Position numbers and translations under genes: made by a program | Source of the DNA: Sulfitobacter aestuariivivens | GTDB lineage: Bacteria > Pseudomonadota > Alphaproteobacteria > Rhodobacterales > Rhodobacteraceae | Direction of reading: 5' to 3' | DNA: 64,000 nt | Assembly: GCF_014763045.1 (NCBI RefSeq) | Contig: NZ_JACTAG010000002.1 | Span: 992,001 to 1,056,000, forward strand | Part shown: in pieces, positions 16,372-24,104 of the stretch | How the letters are laid out: each line of letters starts with the position of its first letter | Numbering within the stretch: the stretch's first letter is position 1 | The notes under the pieces: generated by a model | What the model was told of the DNA's origin: nothing | What the model saw: the letters and a program-made list of their open reading frames with translations, nothing else | Databases searched by the model: none

Positions 16372-17514
16372 ATGGCGCGAAATTCCTGCATCGTGGTTGG
16401 CGCCGGTATTGCGGGCGTGATGACTGCCCTGCATCTGCAGCGGCGCGGCGAACAGGTCACCCTGATCGACCGATGGGAGCCTGGACATGCGCGTGCCGCT
16501 TCTTCTGACCACAATCGGGTCATCCGGGCGATCTCTGGACGGGACGAATTCTATACCCGCTGGGCGCGCCAGTCCCGTGCCATGTGGTTAGAGCTTCAAG
16601 CCGAGTCTGGCCAAAACCTGATGTATGAATGTGGCGCGCTGATCCTCGCAACCGAAGGCCATTGCGATTGGGAAGACGCGACCTCAGATACTTTCGACAA
16701 GGTCGGTGTGCCGTACTACCGCTTTTCACCCGAAGAAGTTCGCGCCCGATTTCCACAGTTCAAGGTCGATGAGATCAAATACGCGCTTTACGAACCCGAA
16801 GCCGGACTGCTGATGGCACACCGCTGCGTCATCACGGGTCTGGATCTTTTCAAGCGGGCAGGTGGCATCGTCAAACGCGGGACCGTAACGACCGATGCGC
16901 GCGAACGGCCCATGCTGGATGGCAAACCCCTGCAGGCGGATGTGATTGTCATCTGCCCCGGTGCCTGGATGGCCGAGATGTTTCCGCGCACGATCAAGCC
17001 AATCAGCGCGATCATGGGCATCAATGTGCTTTACACCTCGACCCCCGACGGATCGGACCAGTTTGATATGGCAAACATGCCCTGCTGGATCGACCATGGA
17101 CAGGGCAGCTTTGGCATCCCGTCTTCAGAAGGGTCAGGTGTAAAAGCGGCAGTGGTGATTCCGAATACACCCATCGACATCAACAATGACGAACGGCTGA
17201 TCGAAAAGGCATCCCTTTCCAAGACGCGCCAATACATCCGTCACCGCCTGCCCGGTCTGGTGGGCGAACGTGTGGTGGATTCAAAGTTCAATCAGGTCAT
17301 CCTGACGCCCGATACGCACTTTATTGTGGACTGGCATCCGGAACATGAAAACGTGCTTCTGGCAGGCGGATGTTCCGGTCATCTGTTTAAACACGGACCG
17401 GTATTCGGTGATTTCACGGCAGGTGTGGCGCTAAAGGAATATGGCACCGCCGATCGCTTCAAGATCGCGGGTCGCAAAAAGCTGAGCCCAAAGGAAAGCC
17501 CCTCAGGTCGCTGA
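16372..17514 (+). CDS. Sarcosine-oxidase-like FAD-dependent amine oxidoreductase
   Basis: 380-aa D-amino-acid-oxidase-superfamily flavoprotein, closest in pattern to monomeric sarcosine oxidase: FAD loop VVGAGIAGVMTA from residue 8, SDHNRVIRAISG near 45, and the C-terminal HFIVDWHPEHENVLLAGGCSGHLFK. Monomeric sarcosine oxidase binds FAD through a Cys just before this block; the aligned position here is Asn307, so flavin is probably non-covalent. Expected chemistry is oxidation of an N-alkyl amino acid to amino acid plus aldehyde. The start at 16372 follows AAGGA. Divergent from the ligase gene across a shared operator; its 3' end overlaps the convergent DUF6455 gene by 12 nt. Confidence 0.86.
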   Translation: MARNSCIVVGAGIAGVMTALHLQRRGEQVTLIDRWEPGHARAASSDHNRVIRAISGRDEFYTRWARQSRAMWLELQAESGQNLMYECGALILATEGHCDWEDATSDTFDKVGVPYYRFSPEEVRARFPQFKVDEIKYALYEPEAGLLMAHRCVITGLDLFKRAGGIVKRGTVTTDARERPMLDGKPLQADVIVICPGAWMAEMFPRTIKPISAIMGINVLYTSTPDGSDQFDMANMPCWIDHGQGSFGIPSSEGSGVKAAVVIPNTPIDINNDERLIEKASLSKTRQYIRHRLPGLVGERVVDSKFNQVILTPDTHFIVDWHPEHENVLLAGGCSGHLFKHGPVFGDFTAGVALKEYGTADRFKIAGRKKLSPKESPSGR

Positions 17515-17838
17515 CATATCCGCATAGACAGACGCGTTGGGACACAGGCTGGTGTCCATCTCCACACCCAAATCAATCGCGTTCTGACAGACCTTGGTGT
17601 TGATGCAATGCCCGCAGGTCTTGGCCAGTTCCAACGCCAGACCGTGGTCTGCATCAATCATCTGCGGGGTCACACCAAAACGGGCCGCCAGTACCTCCAT
17701 CCGTTCTCGCGCGCCAGCCTTGCTTGTCGTCAGACGTGTGAAATCATGCCGGGTCAAACCCATGTCTGACAGTTCCATATCTGTGGGCGCGCGTTCGCGG
17801 CCTGAAAAGAAGTCTCTGAAAAAGCTACCTACACACAT
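17503..17838 (-). CDS. Small cysteine-rich protein, DUF6455-like
   Basis: 111 aa, no signal peptide. The middle forms a helical stretch (GLTRHDFTRLTT, RERMEVLAARFGV). The C-terminal third holds a cluster of cysteines (TCGHC, then KVCQ and SLC) that could bind a metal or Fe-S centre, a pattern seen in small Rhodobacterales proteins of the DUF6455 family. Function unknown. It is on the same strand as, and 72 nt downstream of, the amidotransferase gene, so it may be the last member of the glx operon. Confidence 0.65.
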   Translation of the reverse strand: MCVGSFFRDFFSGRERAPTDMELSDMGLTRHDFTRLTTSKAGARERMEVLAARFGVTPQMIDADHGLALELAKTCGHCINTKVCQNAIDLGVEMDTSLCPNASVYADMSAT

Positions 17839-17910
17839 CTGAATTCCCTCCCGGATTCGGAAAACAGGATCAGGATAGAGGTGTTGCTGGATGTCTGTCT
17901 TTGATTCAGA

Positions 17911-18594
17911 TCATGTATAGGCACGAAAAAACGATGCGGCCTGCTGCGCGAAAAGATCAGCAGACACGTCGCTTGCGTCGAATTCCGCGACGGCCTTGTC
18001 GGTGTCATAGTCCGACAAGACGTCCCCTTTGCTACGGCGCAGGAAGGTAGAGACGTAGTCCGGCGTATATTCAGGGTGGAACTGCACCGACATCGCCGGA
18101 AAATCGTACGCAAGCGCCGCTACCGGGCAATAATCAGCACTGCCAATGACATGCGCGTCGGGCGGGACCTTTGTTACCTGATCCTGATGCCAGACATGGC
18201 CCGTGACGGTCTTTCCTTCGATGTCAAAGGCACGCACGCCAATCTCAGGGGCACCGACCTTTTCGGCTTTGCCCCCAAAAACATCCGCCATGATCTGGTG
18301 ACCAAAACACACACCAAAAATCGGCTTTCCTGCTGACTTTGTTTCGATCAGCCAGTTCCGCAGCGGCTGCATCCAGGGCGTATCATCATAGACGCCCTTG
18401 TCAGAGCCCGACAGAACGTAACCGTCGTAGTCCTCTGGACCGGGCAGCGGATCGCCCTCGACGATGTCGATCAATGTGAATTCCGCTTCGGGCAGGTCGC
18501 GCCCGGCCCATGTCGCCAGCAAGGCGCCAAACTTCTCCTGGTCGTGCTGGTACTCTGGCAACCAGACACACAGATCAAGAACCGCGATTTTCAC
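17911..18594 (-). CDS. Class I glutamine-amidotransferase-like protein (possible gamma-glutamyl-amide hydrolase)
   Basis: 227 aa with the class I triad: nucleophile Cys96 in FGVCFGHQ, and His173/Glu175 in VQFHPEYT. It is a stand-alone domain with no synthetase partner fused. Relatives such as PuuD use the same triad to hydrolyse gamma-glutamyl amides. The start overlaps the glxD stop by 4 nt, so it is co-translated with the glutamate-synthase-like subunits, which makes a gamma-glutamyl-amide substrate plausible. A generic GMP-synthase-like amidotransferase role is the alternative. Confidence 0.82.
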   Translation of the reverse strand: MKIAVLDLCVWLPEYQHDQEKFGALLATWAGRDLPEAEFTLIDIVEGDPLPGPEDYDGYVLSGSDKGVYDDTPWMQPLRNWLIETKSAGKPIFGVCFGHQIMADVFGGKAEKVGAPEIGVRAFDIEGKTVTGHVWHQDQVTKVPPDAHVIGSADYCPVAALAYDFPAMSVQFHPEYTPDYVSTFLRRSKGDVLSDYDTDKAVAEFDASDVSADLFAQQAASFFRAYT

Positions 18595-20072
18595 CAGTCA
18601 AACGCGCGGTCGATGCCCGCCATTTTGACCCCGGTGAACGCTGATGCCTGAAAGCTAAGCGCGCGCATGTCTTCGGTTTCGAGGTTATGGACCGATGATT
18701 TTCCGCAGGCCTTGGCCAGCGCGGTGATTTCCATTGTCATTGCGGTCAGATATCGAGCGATACGTTCTGCCCCGGCCGTTGGGTCCATGCGTTTTTCCAG
18801 ATCCGGGTCTTGCGTCGCAATGCCGACCGGGCAGCGGCCCGTATGGCAATGGTGACACGCCCCCGGCGAGGTCCCAAGGGCCGAGTAGTCTTCCAGATAC
18901 CGCGGAGAGTTGCAGCCCAGGGCAATCATCGACGCATTGCCGATCATCACCGCATCCGCGCCCAGCGCCAGACACTTGGCCGCATCCACCCCGGAACGGA
19001 TTCCGCCCGCCGCGACAAGGGATACCTTGCCGGTCATGCCGCAGTCATCCAGCGCCTCGCGCGCCGCACGAATGGCAGACATGGTGGGAATGCCCGTATG
19101 ATTGAGTAGCAATTCGGGCGACGCGCCGGTACCGCCTTCGGCCCCGTCTACAACCACCACATCTGCGCCCGCTTTGGCGGCAACTGCCACATCAAAACGC
19201 GGGCGTGTGGCACCCATCTTGATAAAGATCGGCACTTGATAGTTGGTAGCAATCCGCAACTCTTCGATCTTGACGCTCAAATCATCTGCGCCCAGAAAAT
19301 CCGGGTGGCGAATGGTGGAACGTTGATCGACACCCTCTGGAAGCGTGCGCATTTTCGACACCCGGGGGCTGACTTTCATACCCAGCAGCAGCCCACCGGT
19401 GCCCGGTTTCGCCCCCTGCCCCACGACAATTTCAAGCGCATCCGCACGGCGTAGGTGATCCAAATCAACCCCATAGCGTGCCGGCGACATCTGGTACAAT
19501 AGGCGCGAAGAGGCTGAACGTTCTTCTTCCAGCATCCCTCCTTCTCCCGTGCAGGTCATCGTCCCGACCTTGGAGGCACCGTGACCAAGCGACGCCTTGG
19601 CAGATGCTGACAATGCACCGAAAGACATCGATGCAATATAGATCGGAATATCAAGCTCAAGTGGCTTTTCGACGAGACCACGCCCGCCGCCGAGAATTGT
19701 CTTTGTCTCGCACTTTTCGCGATATCCCTCTAGCGGCAGACGGGTCATCGTTGCCGGCACGAATGTCAGATCATCGAATGTCGGTAGTTGCTTGTTGAAG
19801 GTGTTGTAGCCACGCACCTGATACCGGCCCAGCTGGGCAAGGGCATGAACCTCGGAAATCGCCTCGGGCGTCCAGCGTGTCGATCCGCCCTCGTCATAAG
19901 AGGACGGCACACCGGCAGGCCGCCCTTCAACCGCGCCGGCATCCCGAAAACGAATCTCGTCTTCGGAGGCCATCTCAAACGGATACTCATAGGGTGCCGC
20001 TTCTTTGGCGTGATCCATATCACCGCCGTGGACAACACCTGCCCGTCCTGTGGATGCGTCTTCGTTTGCCAT
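18591..20072 (-). CDS. glxD: Glutamate-synthase-like FMN subunit (GlxD / MgsC-like)
   Basis: 493 aa matching the FMN-binding synthase domain of glutamate synthase: GHGASKVGTMTCTGEGGM, QMSPARYGVDLDHL, FIKMGATRPRFD, VVVDGAEGGTGASPE and an Fe-S cluster motif CHHCHTGRCPVGIATQD. In the N-methylglutamate pathway the homologous subunit transfers the alkylamine of a gamma-glutamyl amide onto 2-oxoglutarate. The start at 20072 follows GGAAG; a longer upstream reading would lack a ribosome site. glxC lies 85 nt upstream. No separate GltD-like electron-donor subunit is seen nearby. Confidence 0.9.
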   Translation of the reverse strand: MANEDASTGRAGVVHGGDMDHAKEAAPYEYPFEMASEDEIRFRDAGAVEGRPAGVPSSYDEGGSTRWTPEAISEVHALAQLGRYQVRGYNTFNKQLPTFDDLTFVPATMTRLPLEGYREKCETKTILGGGRGLVEKPLELDIPIYIASMSFGALSASAKASLGHGASKVGTMTCTGEGGMLEEERSASSRLLYQMSPARYGVDLDHLRRADALEIVVGQGAKPGTGGLLLGMKVSPRVSKMRTLPEGVDQRSTIRHPDFLGADDLSVKIEELRIATNYQVPIFIKMGATRPRFDVAVAAKAGADVVVVDGAEGGTGASPELLLNHTGIPTMSAIRAAREALDDCGMTGKVSLVAAGGIRSGVDAAKCLALGADAVMIGNASMIALGCNSPRYLEDYSALGTSPGACHHCHTGRCPVGIATQDPDLEKRMDPTAGAERIARYLTAMTMEITALAKACGKSSVHNLETEDMRALSFQASAFTGVKMAGIDRAFDW

Positions 20073-20157
20073 TGTTTTCTTCCCTTCCGTGATGGTGGGC
20101 AAAGGACCCACCCGACGGGTTTTTCAAGTGAGGTGGGCACCCTGCCCACCAGGCGTG

Positions 20158-20850
20158 TCAAATCATCAACCAGGCGCTGGCATCGCGGGCTTCGAAGTAC
20201 CAAAGGCGCTGTCCTGAAATCATCTTGCGCCAATCCCGGGAATTATCGACCAGCCCCAGCGGCTCAAGAATCTGATCGACCTCTGCAACTTCTTCGGCCG
20301 TCGGTTCGACCACGTTCACATCGACGCCGACACTTTCGACTGGCCCCGCAACCCAGACTTCGCCTTCCCACAATGCGTCAGCGCAGCTTTCGCCCGCCCC
20401 ACCCAATGCGATGATCTTGCCTGAGTGCGCCATGAATCCTGATTGATAGCCGATGGTCCCCTCGACCACGATATTGCCGCCCTTCATTGCAACACCGCAA
20501 CGGGGCCCGGCATCACCTTTGACATGAATCGTTCCGCCGATCATTGCAGCACCCGCAGACATGCCCGCGCGACCGTTGACGGTAATGTGGCCCTTGGCCA
20601 TGCCTTCACCCAATGCCCAGCCGCAATTACGTTCCACCGTGATGGTTGAACCCGTATTCAGCCCACCGCAGAAATACCCGACCGACCCTTCAAACGTGAT
20701 ATCGGCCCCATCTGGCAGACCGACACCCAGGTTATGACGGCTAAGGGTATCGATCACGCGAATGGGCTGACCTGTCTTGCAGGCTTCCTGAATTTCTTCG
20801 TTGATTTCACGAATATGGCGTTTGCCAACCTCAATGACGATCTCGCTCAT
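20158..20850 (-). CDS. glxC: Glutamate-synthase-like GXGXG (beta-helix) subunit (GlxC / MgsB-like)
   Basis: 230 aa dominated by the glutamate synthase alpha-subunit C-terminal repeat: successive turns such as GSVGYFCGGLNTGSTITVE, GRAGMSAGAAMIGGTIHV, GDAGPRCGVAMKGGNIVV and GTIGYQSGFMAHSGKIIA. This right-handed beta-helix links amidotransferase and FMN domains in full-length glutamate synthase. Overlaps the glxB stop by 4 nt. Confidence 0.92.
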   Translation of the reverse strand: MSEIVIEVGKRHIREINEEIQEACKTGQPIRVIDTLSRHNLGVGLPDGADITFEGSVGYFCGGLNTGSTITVERNCGWALGEGMAKGHITVNGRAGMSAGAAMIGGTIHVKGDAGPRCGVAMKGGNIVVEGTIGYQSGFMAHSGKIIALGGAGESCADALWEGEVWVAGPVESVGVDVNVVEPTAEEVAEVDQILEPLGLVDNSRDWRKMISGQRLWYFEARDASAWLMI

Positions 20851-21791
20851 GCAGCCATGCTCCGGTTGCCGACGCCCCAGATGCCAAAGAGGCTGGGACC
20901 GTCATGATTGATCACATCGCTTTCATCCACAAATACCCGACGCACCGCTTGCTCTTCGGTCGCGGCAGCCAACTCTCCGGCCTGTTCGATGACCACCAGT
21001 GGTTTCATGGCGAACCGATCCTTGGCAAAGCCGATCCCGTCCGGCGTCGCGATCATGAAGGTAAAGACACCGTCAATCGATGTGATCGACTTTTTCAGCG
21101 CCTGTTCCATCGTCAGACCCTGCTTCATCTGGTCAGATACCCAGACCGCAATCAGCTCTGAATCGTTTTCGGTCAGAAAGCGGTATCCCTGCCGCCGCAG
21201 CCGGTCGCGTTGCGTGAAATAGTCGGTGATCTGACCATTGTGCACGATGGCAACGTCAGAGAACGGGCGCGCCCAAAATGGGTGAGACGCGTTGGGCAGG
21301 ACGGAAGATTCAGTCGCCAACCGCGCATGACCCAGTCCATGAGTGCCGATCATATCGTGCACCTTGTGCTTTTCGCTGACCTGTTCGGCTCCGCCGATAT
21401 CCTTGATGATCTCTAGGGAACGACCGCAAGATTGCACTTCGATCCGACCGGAAAGCTCATCGGCATCAGATACCCACTGTTGCAGATCTCTTGGGTCACT
21501 GATTTCCATGCGAAAGCAATAATGTCTGGCCGCGTCCTGCACAATCTGGGGATCAGACATTAAGTCGCTGCCATGTTCTTTCAACGTGGCGCGGAATAAC
21601 TCCAGATCGCTGTCCATCTGTGCCTTGTCAAATCCCATGCCGCGCAGCACATACCCCTGATCCATCGGGGTGCCATAGACTGCGAACCCCGTGCTATCCG
21701 CGCCGCGGTGTTCTTGGGCGTCCATCAATGCGACTAGGTCTCGACCCACTTGGCCGGGGGCGTTCAGAATGCGTCCTGCGATACCACACAT
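20847..21791 (-). CDS. glxB: Class II glutamine-amidotransferase-like subunit (GlxB / MgsA-like)
   Basis: 314-aa Ntn-hydrolase amidotransferase: Cys2 nucleophile in MCGIAGRI, EHRGADSTGFAVYG, GTHGLGHARLATES, HNGQITDYFTQRDRLRRQGY and ENDSELIAVWV. This is the glutamine-hydrolysing domain of glutamate synthase as a separate subunit; in N-methylglutamate synthase the homologue may accept a gamma-glutamyl alkylamide. First gene of the glxBCD-amidotransferase operon, its ATG 25 nt from operator copy 3, divergent from gntR. Confidence 0.92.
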   Translation of the reverse strand: MCGIAGRILNAPGQVGRDLVALMDAQEHRGADSTGFAVYGTPMDQGYVLRGMGFDKAQMDSDLELFRATLKEHGSDLMSDPQIVQDAARHYCFRMEISDPRDLQQWVSDADELSGRIEVQSCGRSLEIIKDIGGAEQVSEKHKVHDMIGTHGLGHARLATESSVLPNASHPFWARPFSDVAIVHNGQITDYFTQRDRLRRQGYRFLTENDSELIAVWVSDQMKQGLTMEQALKKSITSIDGVFTFMIATPDGIGFAKDRFAMKPLVVIEQAGELAAATEEQAVRRVFVDESDVINHDGPSLFGIWGVGNRSMAA

Positions 21792-21816
21792 GGGCCGACT
21801 CTCCTCCTGTTTCGGT

Positions 21817-21832
21817 ATACTGTATACAGTAT
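21817..21832. promoter_or_regulatory. Operator copy 3, perfect palindrome upstream of glxB
   Basis: ATACTGTATACAGTAT is its own reverse complement over all 16 bases. It lies 25 nt ahead of the glxB ATG. Its centre is 52 bp from that of copy 4, close to five helical turns, so two dimers could bind the same DNA face. Confidence 0.85.
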
Positions 21833-21868
21833 TCAGAGCAGATCAAGAGCCTCATTGCATCCACTGTT

Positions 21869-21884
21869 TTTTTGTATACAGTGT
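21869..21884. promoter_or_regulatory. Operator copy 4 upstream of gntR
   Basis: TTTTTGTATACAGTGT matches the palindrome at 12 of 16 positions, keeping the TGTATACAGT core. It lies 25 nt ahead of the gntR ATG, mirroring the spacing of copy 3 to glxB, which suggests autoregulation with a weaker site. Confidence 0.65.
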
Positions 21885-21909
21885 TCTGAATACTGGATTT
21901 GAGGCACCA

Positions 21910-22575
21910 ATGGCCCTGCGTAGCATTACAACACAACGGCGTCGACTGGCGGATGAAGTCTACGATCAATTGGTCAACGCGATCATGTCTCGCGAGATCG
22001 GCCCGGACGACCGATTGGTTCAGGAAAAGCTCGCCGCAGAACTGGACATCAGCCGCACTCCGGTTCGCGAGGCGCTGCTACGGCTTGAAAAAGAAGGCGT
22101 GCTGCATCTGGCGAACTCCGGTGGCTTTCGACTTGCGAAGATTAGCGAAGAAGAAACGTTGGAGCTGTATCAGGCCCGCGCCGCTATCGAAGGACAGGCC
22201 GCGCGGATACTGGCGGCCCGAAATGATCCTGCCGAGATGAAGCAATTGCGTGCGACAATCCGCGAGAACGAAAAGCTGTCGAATCCTTCGACCCAAGACT
22301 ACTTTGCCGCCAATCGGTCGATACATCGTGCGTTCATGGAGATGGCGGGCAACAGGTTCCTTCTTGAGATGTTCGACATGATCTGGGGGCGCGCGATGGC
22401 ATTCCACCTTTTCGCAGCAATTGAAAACACGGATATCGCGAAATCTCTTGGTAATCACATGGCCTTGGTGGATGCGCTTGAAACCGGGGACCGGGCAACC
22501 GCGCTGGAAGTTTTTACCGCGCATATTCAGGACGGATTTGAACTCCATCTTGATGGGATCAGACGGACCCCCTGA
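21910..22575 (+). CDS. GntR-family transcriptional regulator, FCD (FadR-like) subfamily
   Basis: 221 aa. A winged helix-turn-helix spans about residues 8-75, with recognition helix SRTPVREALLRLEKEGVL at 48-65. A helical FCD ligand domain follows, beginning LYQARAAIEGQAARILAARND and holding the metal-type positions in NRSIHRAFMEMAGN and LGNHMALVDALETGD. The ATG at 21910 is used because upstream sequence contains the two operators. It is the probable regulator of the importer, microcompartment, oxidase and glx operons, all of which carry the same palindrome. Transcribed with the sulfatase 17 nt downstream. Confidence 0.93.
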   Translation: MALRSITTQRRRLADEVYDQLVNAIMSREIGPDDRLVQEKLAAELDISRTPVREALLRLEKEGVLHLANSGGFRLAKISEEETLELYQARAAIEGQAARILAARNDPAEMKQLRATIRENEKLSNPSTQDYFAANRSIHRAFMEMAGNRFLLEMFDMIWGRAMAFHLFAAIENTDIAKSLGNHMALVDALETGDRATALEVFTAHIQDGFELHLDGIRRTP

Positions 22576-22592
22576 CGGATCGGAATACGCCG

Positions 22593-24056
22593 ATGACAAA
22601 GCCGAACGTCATCCTGATCATGACAGACAACCAGCAGGCAGCAACGCTGGGCTGCTATGGCAATTCTGAAATTCACACCCCCAATCTCGACGAGCTGGCC
22701 AGTGGCGGGATCAGATTTGACCGCGCGTTTTGCGCCAACGCCTTTTGCTCCCCTTGCCGCGCCTCAACCCTGACCGGGATGATGCCGTCACAACACGGGG
22801 TTCACAGCTGGATCGACGATCGCACATCAGGCGATTGGCCGGATGGATGGCACGCGTTGGCGGGGCTGCGAACACTCCCCAAAGAGATGCAGAACCTTGG
22901 TTACCGGACCGGATTGTTCGGCAAGTACCATTTGGGAGAGACCACGACACCCGGTTCCGGCTGGAACGACTTTGTCACAATGGAGCATGGCCACGTCCGG
23001 TCATTCTACGATAACAGGATCATCGATAACGGTGAAACGTACCTACAGCCTGGTCACGCGGTGGACTTTTTTACGGACAAGGCGCTTACCTTTATGGCGC
23101 AACAGGCCGCCCCCTTCTTTGCCTTTCTGCCCTTTCCCGCGCCATATGGTCATTGGCCCGCCTGCAATGATGGGATGCGCAACCGTTATTCAGACAGGTA
23201 CGACAATTGTCCGATGGCATCGGTTCCCCGGCAAGGGCTATCGGCCGAGGCAATCGCGCACTTTAGACGGGTGGACAAAGGTTCTGGGGGCGGGCTTGAC
23301 TACTCGATGCTGTTGCTTGCGCCAAACCACTTACCCGGATTGCGGAACTACTATGCCCAGATCAGCCTGATAGACGAGGCCGTAGGCCGGATCGCAGCGG
23401 CGCATCCGGATGCGCTGATCATCTTCACCGCAGACCATGGGCTTTCCTTGGGCCATCACGGGTTTTGGGGTCATGGCGCCGCAACCTGGCCATCCAATCT
23501 GCACTTGGCGGCTCATTCGATCCCGATGATCATGCATCACCCCGGCGCAATCCCATCCGCGACAAGCGACGCCCTGATGTCGAACACGGATCTCTTCGCG
23601 ACCATCCTTGAAATCGGTGGCGGAGAAGCAGATAGCACATTGCCAAGCCGATCCTTTGCGGGTCACGTAAAGGGCGCCGCCTTGCCGCCGTCCCATGTCG
23701 ATGAGGTTTTTGCCGAGCAAGAGGAAACGCGGGTGCTCCGCACCGGCGACTGGGCGTTCTTCAAAAGGTTCCGTACGGACAGATCCGCAGATTTGCCAGA
23801 CGCGCTCTATCATGTGCGAAACGATCCGTCAGAGACGCAAAACCTCGCCAATAACCCCGACTACGCTGCGGTCACCCAAGAGTTATCAAACCGAATTGAT
23901 GCGTACTTTACCCGCCATGCCCGACCCGAAGCTGACCTTTGGCGCGGCGGCAGGCCCAAACAGAACTCGACAGTTGCCCACTTCTGGCGCGATGTCTGGG
24001 GTCCGGATTGGGCGCCTGTTTATGCCTATGACCAGGGACATTTGACTCAAGTCTAA
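22593..24056 (+). CDS. Type I sulfatase (formylglycine sulfatase family)
   Basis: 487 aa of the alkaline-phosphatase/arylsulfatase fold: PNVILIMTDNQQ at the N-terminus, then the C-x-P-x-R modification motif with Cys52 as the residue converted to formylglycine (CSPCRASTLTG), GLFGKYHLG near 108, and IFTADHGLSLGHHGFWGHG for metal binding. No signal peptide, so cytoplasmic, unlike most arylsulfatases and like choline sulfatase. Co-transcribed with gntR. A sulfate ester of the imported compound is the likely substrate class; phosphonate monoester hydrolases share the fold. Confidence 0.88.
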   Translation: MTKPNVILIMTDNQQAATLGCYGNSEIHTPNLDELASGGIRFDRAFCANAFCSPCRASTLTGMMPSQHGVHSWIDDRTSGDWPDGWHALAGLRTLPKEMQNLGYRTGLFGKYHLGETTTPGSGWNDFVTMEHGHVRSFYDNRIIDNGETYLQPGHAVDFFTDKALTFMAQQAAPFFAFLPFPAPYGHWPACNDGMRNRYSDRYDNCPMASVPRQGLSAEAIAHFRRVDKGSGGGLDYSMLLLAPNHLPGLRNYYAQISLIDEAVGRIAAAHPDALIIFTADHGLSLGHHGFWGHGAATWPSNLHLAAHSIPMIMHHPGAIPSATSDALMSNTDLFATILEIGGGEADSTLPSRSFAGHVKGAALPPSHVDEVFAEQEETRVLRTGDWAFFKRFRTDRSADLPDALYHVRNDPSETQNLANNPDYAAVTQELSNRIDAYFTRHARPEADLWRGGRPKQNSTVAHFWRDVWGPDWAPVYAYDQGHLTQV

Positions 24057-24104
24057 CATCTTCTGCTAGTTTGGTTTCATGGTATTCTAGCAAAGGTTAT
24101 TCCA

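Noticed and set aside
16278..16523. Upstream extension of the ligase gene to 16523
   Set aside because: It would run through the operator and the divergent flavoprotein start, and a strong ribosome site precedes 16277.
2933..24056. The importer-microcompartment region as a recently acquired mobile island
   Set aside because: No integrase, transposase, tRNA boundary, direct repeats or obvious change in base composition was seen; horizontal origin would need a genome comparison.
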